A DNA stretch of 64,000 bases. Origin: an uncultured Saprospiraceae bacterium (GTDB taxonomy: Bacteria > Bacteroidota > Bacteroidia > Chitinophagales > Saprospiraceae). This document shows, piece by piece, positions 39,346 through 48,932 of the stretch. Position 1 is the stretch's first letter; every line of letters begins with the position of its first letter. The notes below the pieces were generated by a model. It saw only the letters and a list, made by a program, of their open reading frames with translations. It ran no database searches and was not told the DNA's origin. Where the stretch lies: positions 1-64,000 of the forward strand of contig CALLMH010000045.1 in NCBI GenBank assembly GCA_938007965.1. Direction: 5' to 3'. A program made the translations under genes and the position numbers.

Positions 39346-42300
39346 TTTTGAAGATTTACTTTTTTGAAAATTATAACTTTTACAGGACCTAGCAAGCCTG
39401 ACATTTTCAAGTCATCTTCTTTGCTCCAATGTTTAAAAGAAGAAAAGCTTTTGCGTTCAGAAGATCTTTTGGTTTCTTTCAAAAGCCATTCAGGTAGGCG
39501 TTTTATTTTTTTTCCTTTACGTTCAAAATCTAAAGGTATGTGTTCATCACCAATCAATCTATTCGCCCATAAATTTGTCACTTTAACTTCGATGGTGTTA
39601 TTACCGTTCCTGATAAATTCATCTATAGGAACTCTAAAAGGAGCTTTCCATAAAGTGCCCACATTTTTTCCATTTATTATAACTTCTGCTATCACTCGAA
39701 CACTGCCCAAGTCCAAGACTATATCTGTTTCAGCGTTTATTAATGCTTCTGATAGTTCAATTTGATTACGATAAGTCGCTGTACCTGAAAAATATTGTAT
39801 CTCTTTGTCAAATGAATTAGACCATGAAGCCAATTTCTTGAATCTCACATTCTTAGCTGCGCCCAACCTGTTAGGAAACGTCACATCCCAAGCACCCGAT
39901 AATTCTATGGGAGCGGGAACAGATTTTACTTTCGCAGATTTTGTTTCTCCTGATAGGGTAGTAAAGCTTATTTTCCCTGCATTTGGCGTCACCCAATTGA
40001 TGTCATTATTATCATAAAGCAATTTTGGTTTGGCATTGTCTTTTGCCAAATTACACACTTGTCCTTTGGGAATAATAACGCTATGTTCCTCGCCGGCCGT
40101 TTCATAAGTAATTTTCAAGGAGGAATTGTTTCCGTCAGGTATTTTATTTCCAATTAATATATTGTTGACTGGAACATGATAAATTCCTGCAGCAACTTGT
40201 TTTTTTACGTACTCCGTGACATCGTAAGTATTATAACTTTTCGGAACACCTTTCGTTTCTGCTTTAAACTTTCCAAAAATTGCCTTTAAAACTTTTAACT
40301 CCTGACCATCAGCATCGACTTCTATATGTTCCCGTTCTTCGGCGTACAAAATCTCTTGGATATCCCCAATTTGATACGCCATTCTAAACTCTTTTTTGTA
40401 ACCCATTGCTGGATCACAATCACAAAAAGCACGCGTTATCTTAAAGTCTAATTTTCCGTCATTTACGGCGTCATTTACTCTATCCGTAATGTCTATCAAG
40501 CCCTCCTGTAAAAACGTACCATATTCAGCTTTTATGATTTTTAAGTTGGAAAGTGCTTCTGCTTTTGGTGCATTAATCTGCATTTTAGCATTTAGCAATT
40601 GGGTAGGATTTGTCGGTTTTCTAAAAATAATAAAGGCAGATTCCTCCATTCCTAATTGGATTGGTAGTGTAGTCGTTCCGTTTTGATTTTCTTCAAATAC
40701 GACCAAGTCTTTTATTTCTCCTTTTTCTGCATCCCAGATTTCGGCTTGCCTTCCCGTAACTCGAAAACTTATCCTAAGTTCCCTACTTTCTTTTCTTGTA
40801 TTAGCGACAAAGTAAATATCGACTTCCTCTTTTTGTCTATGCATAAAGCTGAGGTCGGTTTTATCCTCGCTTTCTATTTTAAAATCAGGTGTTTTGTTTT
40901 TTAAAAAATCAGCAATAGACATCTCTTTTACCAAACCAGTTGACCACAATTCATCCGCATAGTTTTTAACGAGTTTATCGCAAGTCGGATAATTACTCAA
41001 ACTCGGAGATTGAGTAGGTTTATGACCAATCACTTTTGCGCCATTTGTAACTAATTCTTTTACTTTTTCAATATTTTCTGGCTTGATAAAATCAGAATTT
41101 GGTAAAACTAAAACTTCGTAGCTATTGCCAACAGAAGAGTAAATTGTCCCATTTTTAACCGATAAATCTTTAATTTTATTTGCACCAATCAAATCATAAT
41201 CAAAACCCATTTTTTTAATTTCAGGTTTTAAAAATGCCGTGTTCGGAGATGATTCTCCTGTAAATACTAAAACGTCAGCCACATTTTTTCCCTCCTGCAA
41301 TAAAAATTGAGATCGCCCCACATAATCCATATATGCTTTTCCTTGTTGCCACCAAGTATTCAATCGGTCAAATTCAGTTCCATGATAGCTCAATGCCAAG
41401 CCCGGACCTACATCCCAGGGCTGGTGCACATAAGTATGAAAAATAAATCGGGTAATTCCCTCTGCCCAAGCCCTGTCACCGATAGATTTGATAGTAGCGG
41501 GATGCTGCTGCCAGCCTCCGATACCCGTAAAAGATTCCGCTCCGACGATAGCACTTCCGTTCAAATGTGCGATAGACGAGACAAATTTGGGCGAATCAAA
41601 AAACGGGTAACCACCACTCCAAAATTCGCACATCACGATGTCTGCCGTCGCACCAACTTGCATATTATCGAAAGGCCCCCAATAAGGTTCTACAGAAAAT
41701 TGCATCCCATATTTATGACAAAGGTCCCTGAAATGACCATAGTAGTTCTCGGCAATTAAATCGCCAATCGTCCTTCTGAAATCCCATAGAAAACGTTCTG
41801 ATACTTCACCACTTTCTATATAATAGCCTGCTAAGGTTGGCAAATAGGCAGTTAAATCATAGCCTCTTAAATCTTTAAATTGGCTTTCAAAACCAGCCGT
41901 CCAGTTGGTCGTTCCTACCTCATAACTATCAATCAAACAGTTATTAACAGTACTCCCAATTAATTCTCCCAATTTGTCGATGATAGGTTGTATTCCGCCT
42001 TTCCAATAAGCATCCACCGCTGTCTTACTCATTTTGTCGACTTCTAAACCTTTGGCTTCGGGTGGGGCAGGGCGGTTTGTCGTACCAATAGGTGTGTGAC
42101 CAAATCTTAAAATAATCCATTCGCCTTTCGGGGCATTCCATTCTAAAATTCCACTTTCAGAAAAATTATCGCTAAGATTAAGAACTGTTTCCTTTGAAAT
42201 CACCGACGCCGCTGGTATCGTTTTCGTATCTGGCAATAAATGATTGCGAATGCGTTCTGATAGTATTTTATAATCTAAGCCTTCTATTTTTTGGGCTTGC

Positions 42301-42830
42301 TTTGGTTTTGGAAATGCGAGTACCGCAATATCTTGATAATAGTCAAATTTAGTTTCAGGTTTTGCTAATTCTGTATTGATTGCTTTTCCACCTTGAAGAA
42401 TAGTTTCACTAAAAACAACTGTCTGCATTGCATTTTCCTCCGTCACCCAAGGACCTCCCGAAGACGACCACCCCGGACTATTATGAAATCCCAACTCTAA
42501 ACCCAAACGATTAGCTTCTTCCGCAGAAAATTTGAATAAGTCTAACCATTCTTCACTCAAGTATTTGACTGGACCTTTGGGAAATCCTAAGTGCACATTG
42601 AACAATTGTGCCTCTTGAATTCCTACCGCCTTCATAGCTTCCAAATCTTTGGAAATACCAGATCTTGATACGTTACCGCTAATCCAATGCCACCAAGTGC
42701 GAGCTTTTGCTTGGGTGGGTGGATTTTTGAAGCCCGTTTCAAGCGCATCTTTTACTGGCTGCTGCGCTTGGACGAGCAGAGCAATAGGAAAAAGACATAT
42801 CAATAGGAATACTTTAGAAAAATTGAGCAT
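39342..42830 (-). CDS. Alpha-L-rhamnosidase, GH106
   Basis: 1162 residues with a signal peptide (about 1-22, LLVQAQ). The N-terminal part carries the GH106 hallmark: ARTWWHWISGNVSRSGISKDLEAMKAVGI and LGLELGFHNSPGWSSSGGPWVTEENAMQ. The barrel continues with YEVGTTNWTAGFESQFKDLRGYDL, PYWGPFDNMQVGATADIVMCEFW and VGAESFTGIGGWQQHPATIK, and the C-terminus has galactose-binding-like beta domains (SGTATYRNQIELSEAL, VIINGKNVGTLWKAPFRV). GH106 enzymes remove alpha-L-rhamnose by inversion with calcium. It sits 8 nt after a sulfatase gene and overlaps the PL25-like gene, so the three are co-expressed. Its linkage preference relative to the GH78 enzymes here is unknown. Confidence 0.88.
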   Translation of the reverse strand: MLNFSKVFLLICLFPIALLVQAQQPVKDALETGFKNPPTQAKARTWWHWISGNVSRSGISKDLEAMKAVGIQEAQLFNVHLGFPKGPVKYLSEEWLDLFKFSAEEANRLGLELGFHNSPGWSSSGGPWVTEENAMQTVVFSETILQGGKAINTELAKPETKFDYYQDIAVLAFPKPKQAQKIEGLDYKILSERIRNHLLPDTKTIPAASVISKETVLNLSDNFSESGILEWNAPKGEWIILRFGHTPIGTTNRPAPPEAKGLEVDKMSKTAVDAYWKGGIQPIIDKLGELIGSTVNNCLIDSYEVGTTNWTAGFESQFKDLRGYDLTAYLPTLAGYYIESGEVSERFLWDFRRTIGDLIAENYYGHFRDLCHKYGMQFSVEPYWGPFDNMQVGATADIVMCEFWSGGYPFFDSPKFVSSIAHLNGSAIVGAESFTGIGGWQQHPATIKSIGDRAWAEGITRFIFHTYVHQPWDVGPGLALSYHGTEFDRLNTWWQQGKAYMDYVGRSQFLLQEGKNVADVLVFTGESSPNTAFLKPEIKKMGFDYDLIGANKIKDLSVKNGTIYSSVGNSYEVLVLPNSDFIKPENIEKVKELVTNGAKVIGHKPTQSPSLSNYPTCDKLVKNYADELWSTGLVKEMSIADFLKNKTPDFKIESEDKTDLSFMHRQKEEVDIYFVANTRKESRELRISFRVTGRQAEIWDAEKGEIKDLVVFEENQNGTTTLPIQLGMEESAFIIFRKPTNPTQLLNAKMQINAPKAEALSNLKIIKAEYGTFLQEGLIDITDRVNDAVNDGKLDFKITRAFCDCDPAMGYKKEFRMAYQIGDIQEILYAEEREHIEVDADGQELKVLKAIFGKFKAETKGVPKSYNTYDVTEYVKKQVAAGIYHVPVNNILIGNKIPDGNNSSLKITYETAGEEHSVIIPKGQVCNLAKDNAKPKLLYDNNDINWVTPNAGKISFTTLSGETKSAKVKSVPAPIELSGAWDVTFPNRLGAAKNVRFKKLASWSNSFDKEIQYFSGTATYRNQIELSEALINAETDIVLDLGSVRVIAEVIINGKNVGTLWKAPFRVPIDEFIRNGNNTIEVKVTNLWANRLIGDEHIPLDFERKGKKIKRLPEWLLKETKRSSERKSFSSFKHWSKEDDLKMSGLLGPVKVIIFKKVNLQK

Positions 42831-42838
42831 TACGGATC

Positions 42839-44293
42839 TTATTTTTTTCTAGGAATATCATTCTGCAAAAATGGCTTTCCTGTGCTTGGAAATTGCAATT
42901 CTAGAAGCTTCTTCATTCTCTTTTCCACTTTTTTACATTTGGACTTTCCGGATAGATTTTCGTAAGACAAAAGACTATCCTTATGCTGATATAATTCCGC
43001 CCCTAGAATTTCGTGTGTTTTAGAATTTCTCCATTCTGTGTATCGCCATTCTCCGTCGGTGGTCGTGACGCCCATGATTTTTTCTCCTCGGGCATAGACA
43101 CTATAAGCTGCTTCATCCCATTTTTTATTAGGATTGTTCAATACAGGTACGATACTTTTCCCGTCTGAAATGGGTGCCGATTCCAAATCGCAGATATCAA
43201 CCAAAGTTGAAAATATATCCACATTTTCTACTAATGCATCCGATGTTTTTGCAGTCACTCTTTTTTTATACGATGTTTCTCTACTGATGATGAGAGGTAC
43301 TCTTACATCAATCTCCATGTTAGATTGTTTGCACCATGAAGCATACTCACCGATTTTGTAACCGTGGTCGCTCATAAAGATAATCAAGGTATTTTTTCTT
43401 AGATCCAAATTTTCTAGAGTGGTCATTATTTTTCCAATCTGAGCATCGATATAGCTTACACTAGCATGATATCCATGGATAAGATCCAAAGTCAAATCAT
43501 CATCTAAATCTCCTTCATTTGGAATATTTGAATAGCCTTTCAATTCGCCCCATGGGCTCAAAGCTAATCTGTAAGCACCTTCAGGCTTTTTCCTTGATGG
43601 TACACTAAATTTACTTTTATCGTATAAATCCCAATATTTTTTTGGAGAATTAAATGGTAAATGTGGTTTACTTAAACCTACAAACATTATAAACTTTTCA
43701 TCCTTTACTTGTTGGAGTGTCTCTATCGCATATTGAGCCGCGCGTCCATCTTTGTATGCTTCATCTGCGACTTCTGCGTCTTCAAAAGCGGGACCTTTTA
43801 ATGGTTTTACGCCCTCTTCTTTTAGACGATTCATTAATGCGATGTTTTCAGGTTTAAAATAACTATTGCTTTCTTTTCCATGATAGGTAGTCCATACATT
43901 CTTGTCATCTATACCGTGATGATATACTTTACCTATGCTAATGGTTTTGTATCCATTTTTATTGAATAATTGAGGTAATGAAACCACCTTCTTATTTACT
44001 TTTCTTAATGGGGTAAATATGCTGTAAATACCTAAGCTTTCTGGACGCAAACCAGTCAGAGTACTCATTCTCGAGGGCGCACAAATGCCTTGCTGGACAT
44101 AAGCCTTATTAAACATCACGCCATCATTTGCTAGCTTATCTATATTAGGAGTTATGGCCGTTTCGCTACCATAACAACCAAGTTCTGCTCGCAAATCATC
44201 TATATAAAATACGAGTACGTTGGGTTGATTGTCTTGCGCATTGCTGTTTATAATGTAGAAAGCGGCAATAAATAAAGCTATAAATTTTTTCAT
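42839..44293 (-). CDS. S1 family sulfatase (iduronate-2-sulfatase-like)
   Basis: 484 residues; signal peptide about 1-20 (IINSNAQ) without a lipobox, so a soluble periplasmic enzyme. Core [21 protein letters not shown], formylglycine motif C-A-P-S-R at Cys71 followed by [38 protein letters not shown] and [21 protein letters not shown] are the usual S1_7-type segments. It is a second iduronate-2-sulfatase-like enzyme besides the one at 28542, and lacks that protein's lipid anchor. It lies 142 bp after the GH2 gene and 8 nt before GH106. I find no regulon box directly upstream, so it is probably read from the GH2 promoter. Confidence 0.88.
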   Translation of the reverse strand: MKKFIALFIAAFYIINSNAQDNQPNVLVFYIDDLRAELGCYGSETAITPNIDKLANDGVMFNKAYVQQGICAPSRMSTLTGLRPESLGIYSIFTPLRKVNKKVVSLPQLFNKNGYKTISIGKVYHHGIDDKNVWTTYHGKESNSYFKPENIALMNRLKEEGVKPLKGPAFEDAEVADEAYKDGRAAQYAIETLQQVKDEKFIMFVGLSKPHLPFNSPKKYWDLYDKSKFSVPSRKKPEGAYRLALSPWGELKGYSNIPNEGDLDDDLTLDLIHGYHASVSYIDAQIGKIMTTLENLDLRKNTLIIFMSDHGYKIGEYASWCKQSNMEIDVRVPLIISRETSYKKRVTAKTSDALVENVDIFSTLVDICDLESAPISDGKSIVPVLNNPNKKWDEAAYSVYARGEKIMGVTTTDGEWRYTEWRNSKTHEILGAELYQHKDSLLSYENLSGKSKCKKVEKRMKKLLELQFPSTGKPFLQNDIPRKK

Positions 44294-44435
44294 TTCACTA
44301 TTTTTAAATCACCCTATATTATAGAGTTTGTTTATTCCAAGCGCTTTAGCAAGCGATCTTTGTCTCATCAATTTTAGTATACCATGCAACATCAACTGTC
44401 GTACAGCTTAACATCTGTTTTCATCAGTCCAGCTT

Positions 44436-47400
44436 TCAATCTATAAACAATTCATCAATAAATGGCCCACTTTGTCCTGTGGTTTCTAGTCTGATGCTAT
44501 TTGCTCCAGCTTTGAAGAACACTTTTGCTCTGACACCTCGCCAGTTTTGTATCCACCCTCCAGTTGGTTTAAATTCAAAGGTTTTTACAAATTCGTCATT
44601 CACATACAACTTCATGGGATACTGATTATATTCATCATTGTGCATATATCTGAAACGGATATTATAGTCTTTTCCTTCTCCGTCGTTTTCCTTATACCAA
44701 GTAATAGCTCCTTCTTTTCCATCAAATTTTACAAAACCAGTACCTTTATAGTGGTGTGCGTCTTCGCTCGATCTAGCGGCTCCTTCAAGCTTGGCATTTT
44801 CAGCTGAAATATTAATTCCTCTGCCAATCCACATATCCTTGGAGTGTTCATCTCCCCAAAATAGTCCTTCGTTTTTTCCGAACTTTTCGTTCATGCTTAG
44901 GATTACTTTTCCGTTTTGTCTGACTATGGCCTTTACGGTTGTTCCATCAGTAATGGCGAAGGGAGTTTTATAGATAATTCCGTTTGTTTCAGGATTTTCT
45001 CCATTAGTGGTATAGCGAATCTCTAAATCAGAAAAGTTATTTTTTCCTAATATTCCTACCTGTTTTGCTTCAATGGTAATTTTATTAGAGACATACAAGG
45101 CTTTATCACCCAATATCGCGCCTGTAATGATTGACGCATTTTGAGCATTCTCTTTTTCTTCTATAAACAATCTATTTTTTCCAAAAAACAGACTTCTAAA
45201 ATCGGCGTCTGTTCTACTCGTTGGGTCAATAGGATTTCCGTTTTCTATTGAAATTTTTTCAATATCTCCTTGCAGGCGGTAATACACTTTGTTTTCTGAG
45301 TAAGGAAAAAGATTATCGGCTTCATCAAGCCCTTCGGATGTTATGATATAGCAAGAAGTAAATCCCGCTTCCGCCTCTAGTTTTTGTAAATTCGTCTCTA
45401 ATTTTGACGGTTGTTTAGCGGTTCTAAAAGAGGTTCTTTTTACTTCTTTGCCGTTTTTGTAAGCGACCGCTTCTAACTTGCCTTGCTGATAAGGCACTTT
45501 CCATTCACATTGCATTTCATTCCAAACTTTGCCCGGTTGGTCTTTTCCCAAAGATTTACCGTTGAGAAATAATTCCACTTCATCTGCATTGGAATAAACC
45601 CAAACTGGAATGACCGTCCCTTCTTTCATTCTCGGATGCGTCCAATGGGGTAGTATATGGACCATTGGTTCGTACGTCCATTGACTTTGGTAGAAATAGA
45701 AAAGATCCTTCTTAAAACCCGCCACATCCAAAGCGCCGCCCATAAACAAATTAAAAGGCAGACCGCCATGCGCTAGTCCAGCCTCTCCATAGTAATCAAA
45801 ACCAGTCCATCTGAAGTGTCCGCTATGCCATGGATGATCACGCATGACTTCCCAATATTTTCGGGCAGAAACCCTGACGGTAGCATTATCATAAGAAGAA
45901 TTGAAACTTTGTTTTCGGTTTTTCCAATCTTTAGGATTGATGCCCTCATAGAAGAAAATTTCTTTCTCCGTCAGATTTGGCAAAGGGTACGTGCCTGGCA
46001 GTTCATTATCTCTCCACCAAGTTTGTGTTCTGTAGTATCCTCGTGTCTGCCAAGTATGTGGTGCTTCGGTAGAAATAAATGGTTTGTCAAATTGAGCGTT
46101 TTCAATGAATTTCTGCGTTTCAGAACCTCCATTTACTCCTTCAATATCCATATCTTCAGGATTTCCCGCCCCAGAGGTAAAGTGTCTGGTTGGGTCTAAT
46201 CTTTTCCCAAATTTCACCAATTCAGACGCAATATCGTCATGCGTTTCATTTCCCAAACTCCACACAAAAACACTCGGGTGGTTTCGGTCTCTCATAATCC
46301 ATTCTGTCACATCCCGTTGCCACCATTCATCAAACGCCTGTTTACCATAATCTTCGGGTGCTTTTTTGTGCCAACCGTCAAATATTTCATCCATGACCAA
46401 CAAACCTATTTCATCACAGAGATCATAAAACATCGGTGGAGTAGGATTGTGAGAAGGGCGAATAGCATTGATACCCATGTCCTTCAAAGACTTTAATTTC
46501 CAACGTAACATCGGCTTAGTCCAGGCTCCTCCGACGGGGCCGCCTTCCCAATGTTCGCAAACGCCTTTTAGCTTTATGTTTTCTCCGTTTAGCCAAAAAC
46601 CAGTATCTGTTTTCCACTCTACTTTTTTGAATCCGAAAGTTGTTTTTACTTCGTCAATCACTTTATCTCCATCCAATATTTGGGTAGTAGCTTGATATAA
46701 AACCGGTGTTTCAGGACTCCATAATTCAGGATTCTTTATTTTTAGATCAACTCTACTATTCGAACCTTTAATGTCTAGCGTGTTGGTATCTAATACATTA
46801 CCAGTAGGAGATAAGATGATTATATTACTTTTTAAATTTTGCAATGAGGTACTATAATCTACGTTGACAGTGACGGTCGCTTGGTGTTTCTCTATTTTTG
46901 GAGTGGTTATAAACACCCCATTTGGAACAATATGACTCGGATTCACCTCATTTAGGCTTACCGGCGCATATATACCGCATGGGTGATACCATCTGGCGGA
47001 GGGCTCCAGACTATTATCGACTCTCACCGAGATTGTATTTTTACCTTCCTCTAAATATCTCGAAATATCGTAACGAAAACTTATATACCCATAAGGTCTT
47101 TTGCCAAGGCGATTACCATTAATCCAAACCTCACTATTCATATAGACACCATCAAAATTGATATAGTTGATGTTTGATAAACTTTTCCTTTTTACTTCGA
47201 ATGTTTTGCGATACCAGCCAATCCCGCCATCGTGATAGCCACCACCTTGACCTTGGTCGCCTCCTTTTCTTACTCCTTTTTCAAAAGACCAATCGTGGGG
47301 TACGTTTAAATGATTCCAATCAGAAATATCTAATTCCTCATCAGAGTATGGTGGATTGTCTTCTAGAATAAAATGCCAATCATTATTGAAATTGGTTACT

Positions 47401-47465
47401 GTACGCTGAGAAAAAACCACAATGGCTATTGACAAAAACACAAACAACATGATATATTTTCGCAT
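44436..47465 (-). CDS. GH2 beta-glycosidase (beta-galactosidase / beta-glucuronidase type)
   Basis: 1009 residues with a signal peptide (about 1-20, IVVFSQ). Domains: sugar-binding jelly roll (VNVPHDW-like LNVPHDWSFEKG, GGIGWYRKTFEV, GVYMNSEVWINGNRLG), Ig-like domain, barrel (INAIRPSHNPTPPMFYDLCDE, acid/base Glu407 in VWSLGNETHD, nucleophile Glu467 in FISTEAP), then extra C-terminal domains, including a chitobiase-like FN3 segment (EIRYTTNGENPETNGIIYKTPF) and a CBM-like end (YKGTGFVKFDGKEGAITWYKEN). GH2 enzymes in ulvan loci act on beta-linked uronate or related residues; the exact sugar is not determined here. First gene of a leftward run that continues through the sulfatase, GH106 and PL25-like genes. 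Its promoter lies about 160 bp upstream. Confidence 0.88.
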   Translation of the reverse strand: MRKYIMLFVFLSIAIVVFSQRTVTNFNNDWHFILEDNPPYSDEELDISDWNHLNVPHDWSFEKGVRKGGDQGQGGGYHDGGIGWYRKTFEVKRKSLSNINYINFDGVYMNSEVWINGNRLGKRPYGYISFRYDISRYLEEGKNTISVRVDNSLEPSARWYHPCGIYAPVSLNEVNPSHIVPNGVFITTPKIEKHQATVTVNVDYSTSLQNLKSNIIILSPTGNVLDTNTLDIKGSNSRVDLKIKNPELWSPETPVLYQATTQILDGDKVIDEVKTTFGFKKVEWKTDTGFWLNGENIKLKGVCEHWEGGPVGGAWTKPMLRWKLKSLKDMGINAIRPSHNPTPPMFYDLCDEIGLLVMDEIFDGWHKKAPEDYGKQAFDEWWQRDVTEWIMRDRNHPSVFVWSLGNETHDDIASELVKFGKRLDPTRHFTSGAGNPEDMDIEGVNGGSETQKFIENAQFDKPFISTEAPHTWQTRGYYRTQTWWRDNELPGTYPLPNLTEKEIFFYEGINPKDWKNRKQSFNSSYDNATVRVSARKYWEVMRDHPWHSGHFRWTGFDYYGEAGLAHGGLPFNLFMGGALDVAGFKKDLFYFYQSQWTYEPMVHILPHWTHPRMKEGTVIPVWVYSNADEVELFLNGKSLGKDQPGKVWNEMQCEWKVPYQQGKLEAVAYKNGKEVKRTSFRTAKQPSKLETNLQKLEAEAGFTSCYIITSEGLDEADNLFPYSENKVYYRLQGDIEKISIENGNPIDPTSRTDADFRSLFFGKNRLFIEEKENAQNASIITGAILGDKALYVSNKITIEAKQVGILGKNNFSDLEIRYTTNGENPETNGIIYKTPFAITDGTTVKAIVRQNGKVILSMNEKFGKNEGLFWGDEHSKDMWIGRGINISAENAKLEGAARSSEDAHHYKGTGFVKFDGKEGAITWYKENDGEGKDYNIRFRYMHNDEYNQYPMKLYVNDEFVKTFEFKPTGGWIQNWRGVRAKVFFKAGANSIRLETTGQSGPFIDELFID

Positions 47466-47863
47466 AATTATTTTTCAGGTTGTGGATTTTCATTTAATAA
47501 GATCATAGCGAATTACTAAATATGGTATGGCTAATTATCCAATTAGGATATCAAAATTTCTAGATCTATTTAATACGATTCATTTGAATCTCCTTTTGTG
47601 GAAGTAAAATTAAAATAAATGACTCCTTAAAAATGATTATTTAATACGGGGATTCTGTCCTGTACTTTCCTGTGAAGGAGATAACCTATCTTTCGTACAT
47701 TCCTACGGGTAAGTTGTAGAAGTATCCTCAGCAAGACCAGCTTTATTCTTGGGTGGGTAGACAGAATGTAGAATTACAAGAGTGAAAAAAACTTATTTCA
47801 GCTCTTATTTCTACCTTAGCATGATTACCGAAAGATGAAACAGACTCAAAAAATAACTATAAA
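47466..47863. other. Divergent control region between GH2 and the Gfo/Idh/MocA gene
   Basis: 398 bp. It holds one regulon promoter facing the GH2 gene (47628-47672) and a leader of about 160 nt. I find no box facing the rightward oxidoreductase gene at 47864, and nothing else that I can name. Confidence 0.55.
47628..47672 (-). promoter_or_regulatory. Regulon box and -7 element for the GH2 operon
   Basis: Minus strand: CAGGAA-AGTA-CAGGAC (47672-47657), 21 nt, CATTTTTA (47635-47628). The -7 has C in place of the first T. The start is 162 nt downstream. Confidence 0.75.
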
Positions 47864-48913
47864 ATGCTAACATTCGGAATTATTGGTGCCGGGATGATTG
47901 CTAATTTTCATGCCCAAGCCATCCAAGCTATGAAAGGTGGAAAATTGGGAGCAATCTATGCTAGGAATCCACAGAAGGCTTTGGACTTTGGTTTAGTATA
48001 CAACTGTACTCCTTATTCTGATCTGAATGATTTATTGGCAGATGAATCTATCGATATTGTTACCATTGCTACACCTTCTGGTACACATCTGGAACCAGTC
48101 ATTGCTGCTGCCAAAGCGGGAAAGCATATTATCTGCGAAAAACCATTAGAAATAACACCTGATAGAATTGTGGAAATGATTCAAGTTAGTAAAGAGAATA
48201 AAGTGGTGTTGGCAGGAATATTTAATCGTCGTTTCAATCCAGCGGTAGAAGCTTTAAAAAAAGCAACAGACCAAGGTCGATTTGGTCAATTAACACTCTG
48301 CGACGCTTATGTCAAATGGTATAGATCGCAAGAGTACTACGATTCTGGAGCTTGGCGAGGTACCTGGAAATTAGACGGAGGTGGTGCTCTAATGAACCAA
48401 TCCATACATACGATTGATCAATTGATCTATCTAGCTGGTGATATCAAAAGACTATCTGCTTCTATTACCTGTCTGACGCATGATAGGATAGAAGTAGAAG
48501 ATACCGCAGTAGCAATATTAGAGTTTGAAAATGGAGCCCGTGGCGTTATTCAAGGATCGACTTCTTGTTGGTCTAGTAATGGGCATCCAGCGGAAGTTCA
48601 TCTTTGCGGTAGCGAAGGTTCTGTGTTTATGACTGATGAATCATTTCGAGTTTGGGATTTTAAAACTCACAATATTGATGATGATTTCATTAAAGAGAAT
48701 TTGATGAGCGATACCAATCAGGGGATAGGCGCCAATGATCCTTCAGACATTGATTTTTACGGTCATTTACGTAATTTTGAGGATGTGGTAGAAGCAATAA
48801 AGACGGGAAGAGAGCCATTAATAACAGGAGAAGAAGCATTGAAAGCGGTCCATGTTATAGATGCTATCTACCGTAGTGCACAACAGAATGGAGCTTGGAT
48901 AACTTTAGAGTAA
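47864..48913 (+). CDS. Gfo/Idh/MocA-family NAD(P)-dependent sugar oxidoreductase (cytoplasmic)
   Basis: 349 residues, no signal peptide. Rossmann start LTFGIIGAGMIANFHAQAIQAM, then SIDIVTIATPSGTHLEPVIAAAKAGKHIICEKPLE with the EKP motif (catalytic-type Lys), and a C-terminal alpha/beta domain including GGGALMNQSIHTIDQLIYLAG (the usual H-x-x-x-D of this family). Members oxidise a sugar hydroxyl, commonly at C3, or reduce a ketosugar. The second Gfo/Idh/MocA gene at 55998 is predicted to be exported, so the two may act in different compartments. It converges with the GH39-like gene, separated by only 19 bp. No regulon box precedes it, so its regulation may differ. Confidence 0.88.
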   Translation: MLTFGIIGAGMIANFHAQAIQAMKGGKLGAIYARNPQKALDFGLVYNCTPYSDLNDLLADESIDIVTIATPSGTHLEPVIAAAKAGKHIICEKPLEITPDRIVEMIQVSKENKVVLAGIFNRRFNPAVEALKKATDQGRFGQLTLCDAYVKWYRSQEYYDSGAWRGTWKLDGGGALMNQSIHTIDQLIYLAGDIKRLSASITCLTHDRIEVEDTAVAILEFENGARGVIQGSTSCWSSNGHPAEVHLCGSEGSVFMTDESFRVWDFKTHNIDDDFIKENLMSDTNQGIGANDPSDIDFYGHLRNFEDVVEAIKTGREPLITGEEALKAVHVIDAIYRSAQQNGAWITLE

Positions 48914-48932
48914 AACGACCTTGGTTGAGTTG

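Noticed and set aside
44380-44420. GTACAGCTTAACATC upstream of the sulfatase at 42839 as a fourteenth box
   Set aside because: It shares only GTACAG with the box, lies on the wrong strand for that gene and lacks the -7 element at 21 nt.
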